A stretch of DNA of 64,000 nucleotides from assembly GCF_013087515.1 (NCBI RefSeq), contig NZ_JABFCN010000011.1:20646-84645 (forward strand). The letters are read 5' to 3'. This document shows, piece after piece, positions 1 to 8,492 of this stretch; within the stretch, counting starts at the first letter, position 1, and each line of letters starts with the position of its first letter. Below the pieces are notes generated by a model. The model saw only the letters and a list, made by a program, of their open reading frames with translations, searched no databases and was not told the DNA's origin. Source of the DNA: Rhizobium sophorae (GTDB taxonomy: Bacteria; Pseudomonadota; Alphaproteobacteria; Rhizobiales; Rhizobiaceae). The position numbers were made by a program, and so were the translations under genes.

Positions 1-39
1 CGCATAGCTGATGCGATCGGATTTTGCTGCAGAAGCCAC
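1..39 (-). CDS. 5' end of a gene running off the window, probably ABC sugar permease
   Basis: A GTG codon at 39-37 follows an AAGGAG ribosome-binding site with six-base spacing. It opens a frame of 13 codons (VASAAKSDRISYA) that runs off the left edge. The short polar N-terminus and the position directly after a CUT1 binding-protein gene suggest the first permease of that transporter. An alternative ATG in another frame at 56-54 also stays open to the edge, so the frame is not certain. Nothing of a membrane segment is visible yet. Confidence 0.4.
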   Translation of the reverse strand, partial: MASAAKSDRISYA

Positions 40-75
40 GTCAGACTCCTTCTCATCGATGCGGATAGGTTTCGT

Positions 76-111
76 GGAATGCTCCCGCCAATTGTTTGGC
101 GGGAGCATTCC
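76..111 (-). terminator. Strong hairpin between binding protein and permease genes
   Basis: A perfect 15-bp inverted repeat (76-90 and 97-111) encloses a 6-base loop just after the binding-protein stop codon. No T run follows on the minus strand. It is therefore more likely an RNA-stabilising or partial attenuation hairpin, which commonly keeps binding-protein mRNA more abundant than permease mRNA. Confidence 0.6.
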
Positions 112-142
112 CCAAGGCTGCTTGGTCGTTTCACTCGGGGGT

Positions 143-1477
143 CTACTTGGTCTTTCGGTTGCTGTCGTTCGCAGCGACCCAAGCTTCGTATTTCGCAGCA
201 AGTTCCTCTGGCGTGACCGAACCCAGAACAAGCTCCTGCAATCCGGCATTGACGACCTGCATCACCCCTTCGGCGTCCAGGCGATCATCAAGAACCGGTA
301 GCACATGGACGATGGACGACGAAAAGGCATAGCTCTTCTTCGCCAACGGATCGCTCAGCATGTCGCCGACACCCACGTCTTGCGCGTAGATCGGCAGCAT
401 TCCGTATTTGACATCAATATCCTTATTCGATGGATCGAGATTGAACTTGATCCACTTCCATGCCGCTTCACTCTTCTCGTCGTCGAGTTTGGCCGACATG
501 CCAAATCCTGTAGAGGGCTGACCGGAGGAAGAGTCGGAATTGGCGAGCGTTGCGCCTTCGATTTCTGGAAGCGAACGAATTTCGACGTCCGTCTTCATGT
601 CGGGCGGCAAGGCCGAAGTGAGGTTCACGACCTCCCAAATGCCGCCGATAAAGTAGACGCTGCGTCCGCTCACGAACGCGGAGAGCGCCTGTTCGCGTGT
701 CGTAGACGGCTCACTGGGATCAATGAAGCCGGCGTCAACCATTTCGCGAATTTTCTTGAGGGCGCCAACGAAAGGCGCATCCGTGAAGGCTGCGCCCTCG
801 GTGCCTTTAAGGACATTGGCAAACCATTCAGACGTGCCCATGCGACCGACCATGACCGACAGCAGGCAGGACTGCAGCACCCAACTCGATTGATCGCCGA
901 AGACGGCCGGACGATATCCCGCAGCGCGGATGGCCTTCGATTGTCCGATCATTTCGCCGAGCGTCTTCGGATAGTCGAGCTTGACCTCGTTCAACAGCTT
1001 GCGGTTCACGTAGACCACATTGGTAAAGTTTACGAAGGGCACGCCGATCTCGTAAACCTCGCCGGTGGCCGCCTGTGCCTGGGTAGACACAGGGCGCAAG
1101 AGCTTGTCAACGCGATCGCGCTTGATCAGGTCGCGCAGATCCTTGGCGTAGCCGCGGCCCGTGAGGTAGCCGGTGCGCTTTCCGGGCCAAAGCGTGAGAA
1201 TGTCAGGCAGGTTGCCCGAGATCGCCAAGGCCTGCATCTTGTTATGATATGCGTCGTGATCGAGATAGTCGAAATTGATCGTGATGTCGGGATTTGCAGC
1301 GTGAAACCGTTCATAGGTTTCCTGAAGTCGAGCGTAATCCGGGTCCACCTTGGTGAAGGGGAACATCGCCGTCAAGGTAACATCCGCGTGGGCGATCGCA
1401 GTAGTAGCAAGACTTATTGCTGTGGCGAGCAGCAGCGACGATGCGCTGCGGGCCAGACTGTTCTTTGTGCAGTTCAT
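143..1477 (-). CDS. Extracellular solute-binding protein, CUT1 sugar ABC transporter
   Basis: A 444-residue periplasmic binding protein of the family 1 (MalE/UgpB-like) class, expected to deliver a sugar or oligosaccharide to a CUT1 permease pair. A Sec signal peptide is visible, with basic residues, a hydrophobic stretch and a likely cleavage after AHA at about residue 31. The mature part starts DVTLTAMFPF. The ATG at 1477 follows a GAGGAGG ribosome-binding site. The gene lies downstream of a LacI-type repressor on the same strand, and the next gene is probably the first permease. The substrate cannot be read from sequence. Confidence 0.85.
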   Translation of the reverse strand: MNCTKNSLARSASSLLLATAISLATTAIAHADVTLTAMFPFTKVDPDYARLQETYERFHAANPDITINFDYLDHDAYHNKMQALAISGNLPDILTLWPGKRTGYLTGRGYAKDLRDLIKRDRVDKLLRPVSTQAQAATGEVYEIGVPFVNFTNVVYVNRKLLNEVKLDYPKTLGEMIGQSKAIRAAGYRPAVFGDQSSWVLQSCLLSVMVGRMGTSEWFANVLKGTEGAAFTDAPFVGALKKIREMVDAGFIDPSEPSTTREQALSAFVSGRSVYFIGGIWEVVNLTSALPPDMKTDVEIRSLPEIEGATLANSDSSSGQPSTGFGMSAKLDDEKSEAAWKWIKFNLDPSNKDIDVKYGMLPIYAQDVGVGDMLSDPLAKKSYAFSSSIVHVLPVLDDRLDAEGVMQVVNAGLQELVLGSVTPEELAAKYEAWVAANDSNRKTK

Positions 1478-1720
1478 TAGGTCCTCCTCTCAAGCCGACG
1501 GGTGATCCCGCGCGGCAGTCGATCTCTCCTTCCCGAAACGAGGCCGTATCGCGTCGCTGCGGGATCCCAATTCATAAATTTGTTTCGATGCTCCGCTGCT
1601 TCCGGCAACACTGCGGCACCTATTCCCACGGCTCAGACACCGGTAGCAGGCGGCACGTTCTCCTCACGACCATGCCGGCGACCATTTTCGGCTTACGTCG
1701 AAGTGGCGCTGCATGTCATC

Positions 1721-1732
1721 CGTAACGTTACG
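1721..1732. promoter_or_regulatory. LacI-type operator, copy 1
   Basis: A perfect 12-bp palindrome with central CG (CGTAACGTTACG), the form bound by LacI/GalR repressors. It lies next to or over the proposed -10 of the binding-protein promoter. A second copy centred 91 bp away carries the same TAACGTTA core, so repression by the upstream LacI protein, possibly with looping, is inferred. Confidence 0.65.
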
Positions 1733-1758
1733 AATAACGATCCGCAGTTGTTTGTCAA
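1731..1758 (-). promoter_or_regulatory. Candidate sigma-70 promoter for the CUT1 operon
   Basis: On the minus strand, TTGACA (1758-1753) is followed after 16 bases by TATTCG (1736-1731). The downstream half overlaps the palindromic operator, as expected for a repressible promoter. The -10 is a weak match, so this is a prediction only. Confidence 0.4.
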
Positions 1759-1811
1759 CAACAAAAGCGTTTGTTTAGAGCATCTTCGAGTTAAGGCGTG
1801 GAGGGTTAATC

Positions 1812-1823
1812 CATAACGTTACG
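1812..1823. promoter_or_regulatory. LacI-type operator, copy 2
   Basis: The sequence CATAACGTTACG matches operator copy 1 at 11 of 12 positions. It overlaps the stop codon of the lacI-type gene, so the repressor's own coding end doubles as a possible auxiliary operator. Confidence 0.5.
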
Positions 1824-2859
1824 GAAGATCAGGGCCCAGGATATGGCTGCCGTGATCAACAAATTCGCCAGGAACCACCCGGCGTAGTTGCGCGTAATCT
1901 TCGCCATCAATAGCGCGGGCGAGCATCTCGGAAAGCAGGTCTGCAATGCCAGCATGTGGGTAATAGAAGGCGCTCGTCGGCGGGCTCAGAAAGTCGTGTA
2001 ATCTTGCACCACCATAGGTGATAAGGCCGAAATCCTTGCCGATCTGCCGCCCCGCCTGCTGCATCGCGGTGATGAATCCAAGCCCTGCCTCGTCAGACGC
2101 GACAAAAGCGCCTGTTGACTCTGGATGACGGAGCAATACCTCCCTCGCCATATCGACGCCGCTTTGCGGCGTCGTCGCCGAAAAATGGATCAATTCGTCG
2201 GGCACCGTCAGGTTGCGCGCGTTGAAGGTCTTCGTCCAGCCTTTCACGAATTGCAGGCTGTAGCTGAACTGGCTCGATGGGGCGAAAAGCAGGGGCGCTG
2301 GGTGACCGTTGTCTAGCAGTAATCTTGCCGCGTCAGCGCCGATCTGCTCGTGGTCGAGGTCGACATACGGGTGGGCGCTCAGGAGTTCAGTCCGGCCAAA
2401 CGTGACGAAAGGCATCCCGATCTCGAGCAAGTATTTTACCCGTTCATCCTGGGGACGCGTATGGGTGATGATCACTCCATCAACCGACCCCTCGCGGGCC
2501 AGATTGCGGACGATGTCAAGTGGATCGTCGTGTTGCAGATGAGGAACGATCCCGGTGCGATAACCTCTCGCTTTCATGGCCGTGGAAATGCCAACGAGCA
2601 GTGATGCGGTAACGATGTTAAGCTGCTCCTGACGTTCAAAGGAGAGCACCATCGCGATCGATTGCGATCGACCCGTGCGAAGATTGACCCCACCTGTGTT
2701 GGGTCTGTACCCAAGCTTGTCAGCCGCGCGCTTAACTCGATCGATAGTCTCGGCGTTTACCTCGGCTCCATCTTTCAGTGCCCGGCTAACCGTGGTGACG
2801 GAAATGCCGAGATGCTGGGCAAGGGTGCGTAGCGTCGCTCTTGGCTTTTGTTGATTCAT
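1819..2859 (-). CDS. LacI-family transcriptional regulator
   Basis: A 346-residue repressor-type regulator. The N-terminal helix-turn-helix and hinge (residues about 8-60, with TLAQHLGISVTTVSRAL) precede a periplasmic-binding-protein-like effector domain that probably senses the sugar carried by the adjacent CUT1 system. Length is normal for the family. The ATG at 2859 has only a weak ribosome-binding site. The gene lies upstream of the binding-protein gene on the same strand, and two matching palindromes sit in the gap between them, so local control is likely. Confidence 0.88.
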   Translation of the reverse strand: MNQQKPRATLRTLAQHLGISVTTVSRALKDGAEVNAETIDRVKRAADKLGYRPNTGGVNLRTGRSQSIAMVLSFERQEQLNIVTASLLVGISTAMKARGYRTGIVPHLQHDDPLDIVRNLAREGSVDGVIITHTRPQDERVKYLLEIGMPFVTFGRTELLSAHPYVDLDHEQIGADAARLLLDNGHPAPLLFAPSSQFSYSLQFVKGWTKTFNARNLTVPDELIHFSATTPQSGVDMAREVLLRHPESTGAFVASDEAGLGFITAMQQAGRQIGKDFGLITYGGARLHDFLSPPTSAFYYPHAGIADLLSEMLARAIDGEDYAQLRRVVPGEFVDHGSHILGPDLP

Positions 2860-3285
2860 TCGGTGAGATTACTATCATTTCGCTGCAACTTGTCCTCCGA
2901 TTCCTAATCGGAGCTGGCTATTCAATCAAGAACGGTCTGGTTGCCAATGAGCAATCAACACATCGAATTTGGAATGCCGTCGTCGCGCTCCGACCGAGAT
3001 CCACTGCGGGGCGCTACAGTCGGCCGAGCATCGGCGATCGTCGGTTTTGTAGTCATCCCGTTTCTCGAAAACGGGACTTAGCCTTATCGCCGTATTTCAA
3101 TCCCCGGAGCGGCAAGCACGAGAAATGCCGCCGGATCCGTCACCCGCGGCTTGGTCATGACCCACTTCTCAATCATGGCTGGGCATGTCGCGATCATGCG
3201 TCGGACGTGTGTCACTGCCTTTGCGCTATCCGAAGCCCGTGATCGGAATGACGGGTACCTGCTCTGACGCGTCAAGCCGCTCCAT
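2860..3285. other. Intergenic stretch, no confident gene
   Basis: About 430 bases between the lacI-type gene and the downstream end of the aldo/keto reductase operon. Open frames here are short and resemble no family I know. The only structure seen is a palindrome TCCGATT-CCT-AATCGGA at 2896-2912, upstream of the lacI-type start, which could be a hairpin or an operator. Confidence 0.5.
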
Positions 3286-4281
3286 TCAATGGATCGGCAG
3301 CTCAAACATTTTATCGACGTCGATCCAGAGGGCGTCAGGGATGGGAAACTTGGCCCAGCCGAGGTTCTGTGCGATCCGCTCCGGGCGACTCATGCCAAGG
3401 ACCGCGGCGGAGACCTGCGGGTCGCGGAACGGGAACTGGATCGCCGCTGCCTGCAACGGCACGCCGTGGCCATTGCAGACCTCCTCGATCGCTTTCGCTC
3501 GGGCGACCACCACTTGCGGTGGCGCGCCATAGTCGAATGTCGTTCCGGAACTTGCCGGTCCGGCAGCAAGTATCCCCGAGTTGAACACGCCGGCAACAAC
3601 GATCTCGACACCTTGACGCTTCGCCTCCGGCAACAGATCCACCTCTGCACCGCGATCGAGAAGCGTGTAGCGCCCGGCCATCATTACGGCATCGAACGTG
3701 CCCACCCTGATGAAGCGCGTCGCGACATCGCTTTCATTGACGCCGACGCCGATCGCTTTGACATGGCCGGCCTTGCGCAGGTCATCAAGAGCCCGGTAGC
3801 AGCCTTCGATTGCCTCATTGAAACGCCGCTCATAGGCATCGCCATGCGTGAAGCGGTCGACGTCGTGGATGTAAATCAGATCGAAATCGGCAATGCCAAG
3901 GCGGCTTGCCGACTGTTCCAGCGAACGCATCGTTCCCGCATAGCTATAGTCGAAGACTGGCTTGAGGCGCAGAGGCGAGGCCCATAGCCCATAATTCACC
4001 GTCTCTCCGTAGGGTGGCACCAAATAGCGGCCGACCTTGGTGGAAACGGTGACGGTCTTTCTGTCGATGGTGCGCAGGAAGCTGCCGAGACGATGCTCGC
4101 TGAGACCATGACCGTAGAGCGGTGCGCTGTCGAAATACCGCATCCCACCGTCATAGGCTTCTGCAAGGACCTCCGCCGCTTGGGCCTCGCTGACGTCACG
4201 GTAGAGCGTACCTATGCCGCTTGCTCCGAAGCCGAGGCGAGAGGCAAAGCCGATCCGGCCTTGGGAAGGAGTGACGCTCAT
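3286..4281 (-). CDS. Aldo/keto reductase, L-fucose / D-threo-aldose 1-dehydrogenase type
   Basis: A 331-residue cytoplasmic NAD(P)-dependent TIM-barrel oxidoreductase. The AKR pattern is clear: YFDSAPLYGHGLSEHRLG near residue 50 holds the catalytic Asp and Tyr, and STKVGRYL follows with the Lys. The family member it most resembles, D-threo-aldose 1-dehydrogenase, oxidises L-fucose at C1 to the lactone. It is the last gene of a three-gene operon; its ATG overlaps the stop of the lactonase-type amidohydrolase by 4 bases (ATGA), which supports consecutive steps. A paralogue lies at 29359-30390. The exact sugar is inferred. Confidence 0.82.
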   Translation of the reverse strand: MSVTPSQGRIGFASRLGFGASGIGTLYRDVSEAQAAEVLAEAYDGGMRYFDSAPLYGHGLSEHRLGSFLRTIDRKTVTVSTKVGRYLVPPYGETVNYGLWASPLRLKPVFDYSYAGTMRSLEQSASRLGIADFDLIYIHDVDRFTHGDAYERRFNEAIEGCYRALDDLRKAGHVKAIGVGVNESDVATRFIRVGTFDAVMMAGRYTLLDRGAEVDLLPEAKRQGVEIVVAGVFNSGILAAGPASSGTTFDYGAPPQVVVARAKAIEEVCNGHGVPLQAAAIQFPFRDPQVSAAVLGMSRPERIAQNLGWAKFPIPDALWIDVDKMFELPIH

Positions 4282-5153
4282 GCCTTTCGCTCCTGAAATT
4301 CCGGCAGGCGATAGACCTCGATGGCATTCAGGCCAAAAATCCGCTGCCGCTCGGCATCGGAAAGATCATTCAGGCATTCCCGAAGCGCATCGACAACCCT
4401 GTCATAGCTCGCCGCCACGAGGCAGACAGGCCAGTCGGTTCCGAACATGCAGCGGTCTGTGCCGAACACGTCGAGCACCTCGTGAACGTAAGGCTTCAGA
4501 TCCTCAGGCGTCCATGTCTGCCAGTTGGCTTCCGTCACCATACCCGACAGTTTGCACCAGACGTGATGGCGTTGACCTTTGAACTTGCGGATCAGCGCCG
4601 CCCACTCGTCGAAACCGCGATTGCGGATCTCTGGCTTCGAGATGTGATCGAGGACGAAACGCGTTCCGGGGAACGCCTCGACTGTCGCGATGCAGGACGG
4701 CAGCTGCGGCAGGTTGGGTACGAGGTCATAGGCAAGTCCGGCAGCTGCGACTGCTTTCAGCCCTTCCTTGACATCATCCCGCAAAAGCCAATTCGGATCG
4801 TCCTCTGTTTGGATCAGGTGGCGCACACCAACCAGCCACCTGCCCTGTGGAGATCCCCGGAGCTCGGCGAGCGTCTGACCGACCTCTGGATCGGTCAGGT
4901 CCACCCAGCCCACGACACCGGCGACGAAATCCGTCGCCTCTGCCGTCCTGATAAAATCCCAGGTCTCGCCAAGGTCGTTCCATGTCTGAACCAGAACGGT
5001 CCCCGAGACGCCATTCTTCTGCAGGGCCGGCCGCAGGTCGTTGGACTCGAATACCCTGTTGATCGGCGCGAAGGGTCCGCTCAACCAGCCATAGTCGCCA
5101 CCGCTGGACGGATCCCAGAAGTGATGATGGGAATCGATGATCGGGCTTGTCAT
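4278..5153 (-). CDS. Amidohydrolase-family lactonase, L-fuconolactonase-like
   Basis: A 291-residue TIM-barrel hydrolase of the COG3618 group, which includes L-fucono-1,5-lactonase and L-rhamnono-lactonase. Visible motifs are DSHHHFWDP at the N-terminus (metal-ligand His pair), LDHISKP in the middle and MFGTDWPV near residue 225. It would open the sugar lactone made by the neighbouring aldo/keto reductases to the aldonate. The gene overlaps the downstream reductase by 4 bases and is 12 bases from the upstream one, so all three are co-transcribed. Specificity for L-fuconolactone is inferred from context. Confidence 0.82.
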   Translation of the reverse strand: MTSPIIDSHHHFWDPSSGGDYGWLSGPFAPINRVFESNDLRPALQKNGVSGTVLVQTWNDLGETWDFIRTAEATDFVAGVVGWVDLTDPEVGQTLAELRGSPQGRWLVGVRHLIQTEDDPNWLLRDDVKEGLKAVAAAGLAYDLVPNLPQLPSCIATVEAFPGTRFVLDHISKPEIRNRGFDEWAALIRKFKGQRHHVWCKLSGMVTEANWQTWTPEDLKPYVHEVLDVFGTDRCMFGTDWPVCLVAASYDRVVDALRECLNDLSDAERQRIFGLNAIEVYRLPEFQERKA

Positions 5154-5165
5154 GTATAAATCTCC

Positions 5166-6152
5166 CTACCAGCGCTGATGAACGTATGGTTTGATGTAGG
5201 TTTCATAGATCGCCTCGATCTCTTGCATCGCGTCATCTGGGATCGCTGGGAGACCGGCAGCCTCGGCATTCGAACTTGCCTGCGCCGGATTGCGGGCGCC
5301 GGGAATGGCGACGGTCACCGCGTCGAACATCAGGATCCAGCGGAGCGCGAATTTTGCCATGGTGGTATCGCCCGAAACCAACGGCCGAATCCTCTCCACT
5401 GCGTCGAGACCGACTTCATAGGGAACGCCCGAAAACGTTTCGCCGACATCGAATGCTTCGCCGTTGCGATTGAACAAGCGGTGGTCATTGGCCTCGAACT
5501 TGGTGTCCTTCTTGAATTTGCCCGAGAGCAGTCCGCTTGCCAGCGGCACACGGGCGATGACGGCGACCTGTTTTTCGCTGGCCTGCTTGAAGAAGTGTTC
5601 GATCGGGCGCTGACGGAAGGCATTGAAGATGATCTGGATGCTGGCGATGCCAGGATATTCGATCGCCTTCAGCGCCTCCTCGACCCGCTCGACGCTGACG
5701 CCGTAGTTGCGGATCTTGCCCTGCTCCACCAGACGATCGAGCTGTCCGAAAACTTCCGGACGGTAGTAGAGATCCGTTGGCGGGCAATGCAGCTGCACGA
5801 GATCAAGGCAGTCTGTTTCGAGGTTCTTCAGGCTCCGGTCGATCCAGTTGTTCAGGTTCTCGACGCTGTAACCCTCCACGGACTGCTCGGGCAGACGTCG
5901 GCCTGCCTTGGTGGCGATGAAGGGCTTTTCGCCACGGCGTTGCTTCACGACCTTGGCGATCAATTGTTCGGAATGGCCGTCGCCATAGACATCGGCCGTA
6001 TCGATGAACGTTACGCCGGTGTCGAGCGCTGCGTGCAACGCGGCAAGCGCCTCCTCGTCGTTGACCTCACCCCAGGCCGCGCCGATCGCCCAGGCGCCAA
6101 AGCCGATCTCGCTGACCTTTCGGCCCGTCCGGCCGAACTCCTTGATGCGCAT
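5166..6152 (-). CDS. Aldo/keto reductase
   Basis: A 328-residue NADP-type TIM-barrel oxidoreductase. The active-site segment FIDTADVYGDGHSEQL (about residues 49-64) and the conserved Lys in FIATKAG are present. It is closer to the YhdN/IolS-like AKR group than to the fucose dehydrogenase at 3286-4281, so the two probably do different steps or act on different anomers. It is the first gene of the leftward operon; ATG 6152 has a GGGAGTGAG ribosome-binding site. The divergent partner is the Liv-type transporter, with 143 bases between the starts. Confidence 0.8.
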   Translation of the reverse strand: MRIKEFGRTGRKVSEIGFGAWAIGAAWGEVNDEEALAALHAALDTGVTFIDTADVYGDGHSEQLIAKVVKQRRGEKPFIATKAGRRLPEQSVEGYSVENLNNWIDRSLKNLETDCLDLVQLHCPPTDLYYRPEVFGQLDRLVEQGKIRNYGVSVERVEEALKAIEYPGIASIQIIFNAFRQRPIEHFFKQASEKQVAVIARVPLASGLLSGKFKKDTKFEANDHRLFNRNGEAFDVGETFSGVPYEVGLDAVERIRPLVSGDTTMAKFALRWILMFDAVTVAIPGARNPAQASSNAEAAGLPAIPDDAMQEIEAIYETYIKPYVHQRW

Positions 6153-6206
6153 TTCTCACTCCCTCTACGGTGACCGGAAGGCCCGGCTCACCCTCGTTAG
6201 ACTTGC

Positions 6207-6235
6207 TTGACATTATCCGTCAACCCAATTAACAG
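6207..6235 (+). promoter_or_regulatory. Candidate promoter of the Liv-lar operon
   Basis: CTTGACA (TTGACA at 6207-6212) is followed after 17 bases by TAACAG at 6230-6235, placing transcription start at about 6242, on the edge of the TTGTACGACAA operator. The -35 box is also half of an inverted repeat TTGAC-N7-GTCAA (6207-6223), which may serve the divergent operon. The -10 match is modest. Confidence 0.4.
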
Positions 6236-6241
6236 AAAACA

Positions 6242-6258
6242 GGGTTGTACGACAACCC
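6242..6258. promoter_or_regulatory. Shared GntR-type operator, site 1
   Basis: The 17-bp inverted repeat GGGTTGTACGACAACCC has perfect 7-base arms around ACG. Its core TTGTACGACAA (6245-6255) recurs exactly at 26090-26100 and 29258-29268 and nearly at 20689-20699. The TNGTNNNACNA pattern is typical of the FadR branch of GntR regulators, two of which are encoded in this region. It sits 37 bases before the start codon of the binding protein, where a repressor would block transcription. Confidence 0.75.
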
Positions 6259-6295
6259 GGTAAGTACGCAAAAATCTGATTGGGAGGATGAGATC

Positions 6296-7507
6296 GTGCG
6301 ATCGCTTGTTTTGGGAGGCATTTCTCTAGCGCTGGGCCTCGGCGCGTCTATGCAAATGGCATCGGCCGAAGACACCATCAAGATCGGTGTCGTGGCCGCC
6401 GAATCCGGCGCCTTCGTCTCGGCCGGTCATACCTTGCCGGCTGGCGTCGGCCTCGCGGTCAAGGAAATCAATGACGCGGGAGGCGTGAAGGTTGGTGACA
6501 AGACCTACAAGGTCGAGATGGTCAAACGCGACGATCGCACCGACATATCGACGGCAATTGCCGCGACCCAGGAATTGGTTCGCGACGAAAAGGTTTCGGC
6601 GATCTTCGGTTCGGAAACCCACGACTTCACCCTTGCCATGACAAAGATCACCCAGCCTGCCAAAGTGATCCAGTTTGCCGGGAACAGTACACTGGCAAAA
6701 ATCCTGAACCCACAATCGGTCGCTCCCAGCGCCGAAGATCATTACCTCTTCCAGTCCGAGCCGCAGGAATTCCAGCGCTCCGGCTCGACTGCCCGCGGCG
6801 TTCTCAGCCTGCTGACGCCGCTCGTCGGCCATCCGCTGAAGAAGTCCATCGTCATCGTCGGCAACGACGCGACCGGCCAGTTCCTGACCTCCTACTACGT
6901 CAAGGCGCTGAAGGCCGAAGGCCAGGAAGTGCCTGAAGTCATCTCCTATCCACCTGACACGACCGACTTCTCGCCCTTCCTCACCCGTGCCAAGAGCCTC
7001 AATCCTGACGTCGTGCACTTTTGGTACAATGGTGACTCGACGCTGACAGCTCTGCCGCAGGCGCTCGAACTCGGCGTTGCGCCGAGCTATTTTCTGTTCG
7101 GCGTCGACCCGGGCATCTGGAAGGAGCGCAACCTCACCGCCGACGTTCCGGTTGCCATGAGCTGCGTTCCGATCTGTTGGGGGGAGTCCTCCAACGCCAA
7201 TGCGAAAACCTATTTCAAGAACTACTTCGCAGCCGGCGCGCCGAAGGGCGTAACGTCCTCTGTCTCGCTGCTCTACTACGACTATGTCCACATGCTCGCC
7301 GAAGCCTGGACGAAGGCCGGTTCGCTTGATCCGGACAAGACCGTCGCAGCTCTCGAATCGCTGCACCATAAGGGCGTGGTCTCCGACGATCTCTCCTTCA
7401 ACAAGAGCCACCAAGTGACACACGCGACCGAAGTCTGCGCCGCAGCACCCGGCGGCGACATCTCCTGCGCGATGCAGCAGCCACCGGCGGAAGCCCCCGC
7501 GGAATAA
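6296..7507 (+). CDS. Branched-chain/hydroxy-acid type ABC substrate-binding protein
   Basis: A 403-residue periplasmic binding protein of the Leu/Ile/Val (HAAT) class. The GTG at 6296, seven bases after GGGAGGAT, gives a proper signal peptide (MRSLVLGGISLALGLG, cleavage after ASA); a longer in-frame start at 6245 would lie inside the operator and is rejected. The mature protein begins EDTIKIGVVAAESGAF. It is the first gene of an operon with two permeases, two ATPases and larA. HAAT proteins also bind amides, aromatic acids and hydroxy acids. With larA as the last gene, a 2-hydroxy acid or aldonate ligand is plausible but unproven. Confidence 0.85.
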   Translation: MRSLVLGGISLALGLGASMQMASAEDTIKIGVVAAESGAFVSAGHTLPAGVGLAVKEINDAGGVKVGDKTYKVEMVKRDDRTDISTAIAATQELVRDEKVSAIFGSETHDFTLAMTKITQPAKVIQFAGNSTLAKILNPQSVAPSAEDHYLFQSEPQEFQRSGSTARGVLSLLTPLVGHPLKKSIVIVGNDATGQFLTSYYVKALKAEGQEVPEVISYPPDTTDFSPFLTRAKSLNPDVVHFWYNGDSTLTALPQALELGVAPSYFLFGVDPGIWKERNLTADVPVAMSCVPICWGESSNANAKTYFKNYFAAGAPKGVTSSVSLLYYDYVHMLAEAWTKAGSLDPDKTVAALESLHHKGVVSDDLSFNKSHQVTHATEVCAAAPGGDISCAMQQPPAEAPAE

Positions 7508-7523
7508 CTGTCGATGCATGCTT

Positions 7524-7546
7524 CCCGCCGGCCCTGCGCCGGCGGG
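7524..7546 (+). terminator. Hairpin between binding-protein and permease genes
   Basis: A perfect 9-bp GC stem (7524-7532 with 7538-7546) with a 5-base loop is followed by CTTTCGTC. It is likely a partial terminator or 3'-end stabiliser that makes the binding protein more abundant than the downstream permeases. Confidence 0.6.
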
Positions 7547-7604
7547 GCTTTCGTCATTGAAAACGGGCCGCCTGGTGTGGTCCCTGCAACAGCGGGATAG
7601 AGCT

Positions 7605-8474
7605 GTGGACATTCTCATTCAGCAAATCCTCAACGGTCTGTCGATCGCCAGCGTCATTACGCTGATCGCCGTCGGAGTCACTTTGATCTTTGGTCTGACC
7701 GGCATCATCAACTTCGCGCACGGCGAGTTCCTGATGGTCGGCAGCATCGTCACATGGCTTGCCGTCCAGGCCGGCCTCGGCTTCTTCGTGGCACTCATGC
7801 TTGCGGTTATGGCCGTCGGCGTCATGGGCTTCGTGCTCGAGCGCGGGCTGTTTCGCTTCACGCTGACGCGCCCAACCAACGGCTTCATCGTCTCTCTCGG
7901 TCTGATCGTCGTGCTGCAGCACATCGTCATCTTCTTCTACGATCCGAACCAGAAGAGCATTCCGCGTCCGCTCACCGGGATCTGGGACATTGGCGGCGTG
8001 CGTATCGCCTCGGTGCGGGTCATGGTCATTCTGGTCACCATCGCCGTCGTTGCGCTGACCATCGCCATGGTAACCCGGAGCCGCTACGGCCGGGCGCTAC
8101 GCGCCGCCGTTGATGATCGCGATACGGCGGCACTTATGGGCATTCCTGTTCGCCTGTATATCACCGGCGTCTTCGTTTTGGGCAGCGCGCTCGCCGGTCT
8201 CGGCGGCGCTCTGCTGATCGCGCTCTTTCCCATCACGCCGTTCACCGGCGGTACGATGGTCATGAAGGGTTTTGCCGTGGCGCTGATCGGCGGCCTCGGA
8301 AACCTGACGGGCGCGGTCGTTGCCGGCCTCATTCTCGGCATCGTCGAAGGCTTCAGCGCCGGCTACGGCTTCTCCGCCTGGACCGACGCCTATTCCTTCG
8401 CCCTGATGATCCTGGTTCTGCTCTTTCGCCCGAATGGTCTGTTCGGCGGCACGAGCGGGCCGAAAATGGCCTGA
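7605..8474 (+). CDS. livH: HAAT-family ABC permease, LivH type
   Basis: A 289-residue inner-membrane permease, mostly hydrophobic helices, opening VDILIQQILNGLSIASVITL and carrying the family's NFAHGEFLMVG segment near residue 45. The GTG at 7605 after AGCGGGA gives the normal LivH length; longer frames add a non-conserved tail that overlaps the hairpin. It pairs with the LivM-type permease downstream. The symbol marks the family, not proven branched-chain amino-acid transport. Confidence 0.85.
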   Translation: MDILIQQILNGLSIASVITLIAVGVTLIFGLTGIINFAHGEFLMVGSIVTWLAVQAGLGFFVALMLAVMAVGVMGFVLERGLFRFTLTRPTNGFIVSLGLIVVLQHIVIFFYDPNQKSIPRPLTGIWDIGGVRIASVRVMVILVTIAVVALTIAMVTRSRYGRALRAAVDDRDTAALMGIPVRLYITGVFVLGSALAGLGGALLIALFPITPFTGGTMVMKGFAVALIGGLGNLTGAVVAGLILGIVEGFSAGYGFSAWTDAYSFALMILVLLFRPNGLFGGTSGPKMA

Positions 8475-8492
8475 CGAGCGAAAGGCACTACT

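Noticed and set aside
305..1480. A 391-codon plus-strand open frame opposite the CUT1 binding-protein gene
   Set aside because: The minus-strand protein has a signal peptide, ribosome-binding site and family motifs. The plus-strand product has none.
3084..3305. A 73-codon minus-strand frame after the fucose-dehydrogenase-type gene
   Set aside because: It overlaps the end of that gene, and I could match it to no family; a gene remnant cannot be excluded.
6326..7618. A 430-codon minus-strand open frame opposite the Liv-type binding protein
   Set aside because: Same reason: an antisense shadow without a ribosome-binding site or recognisable domain.
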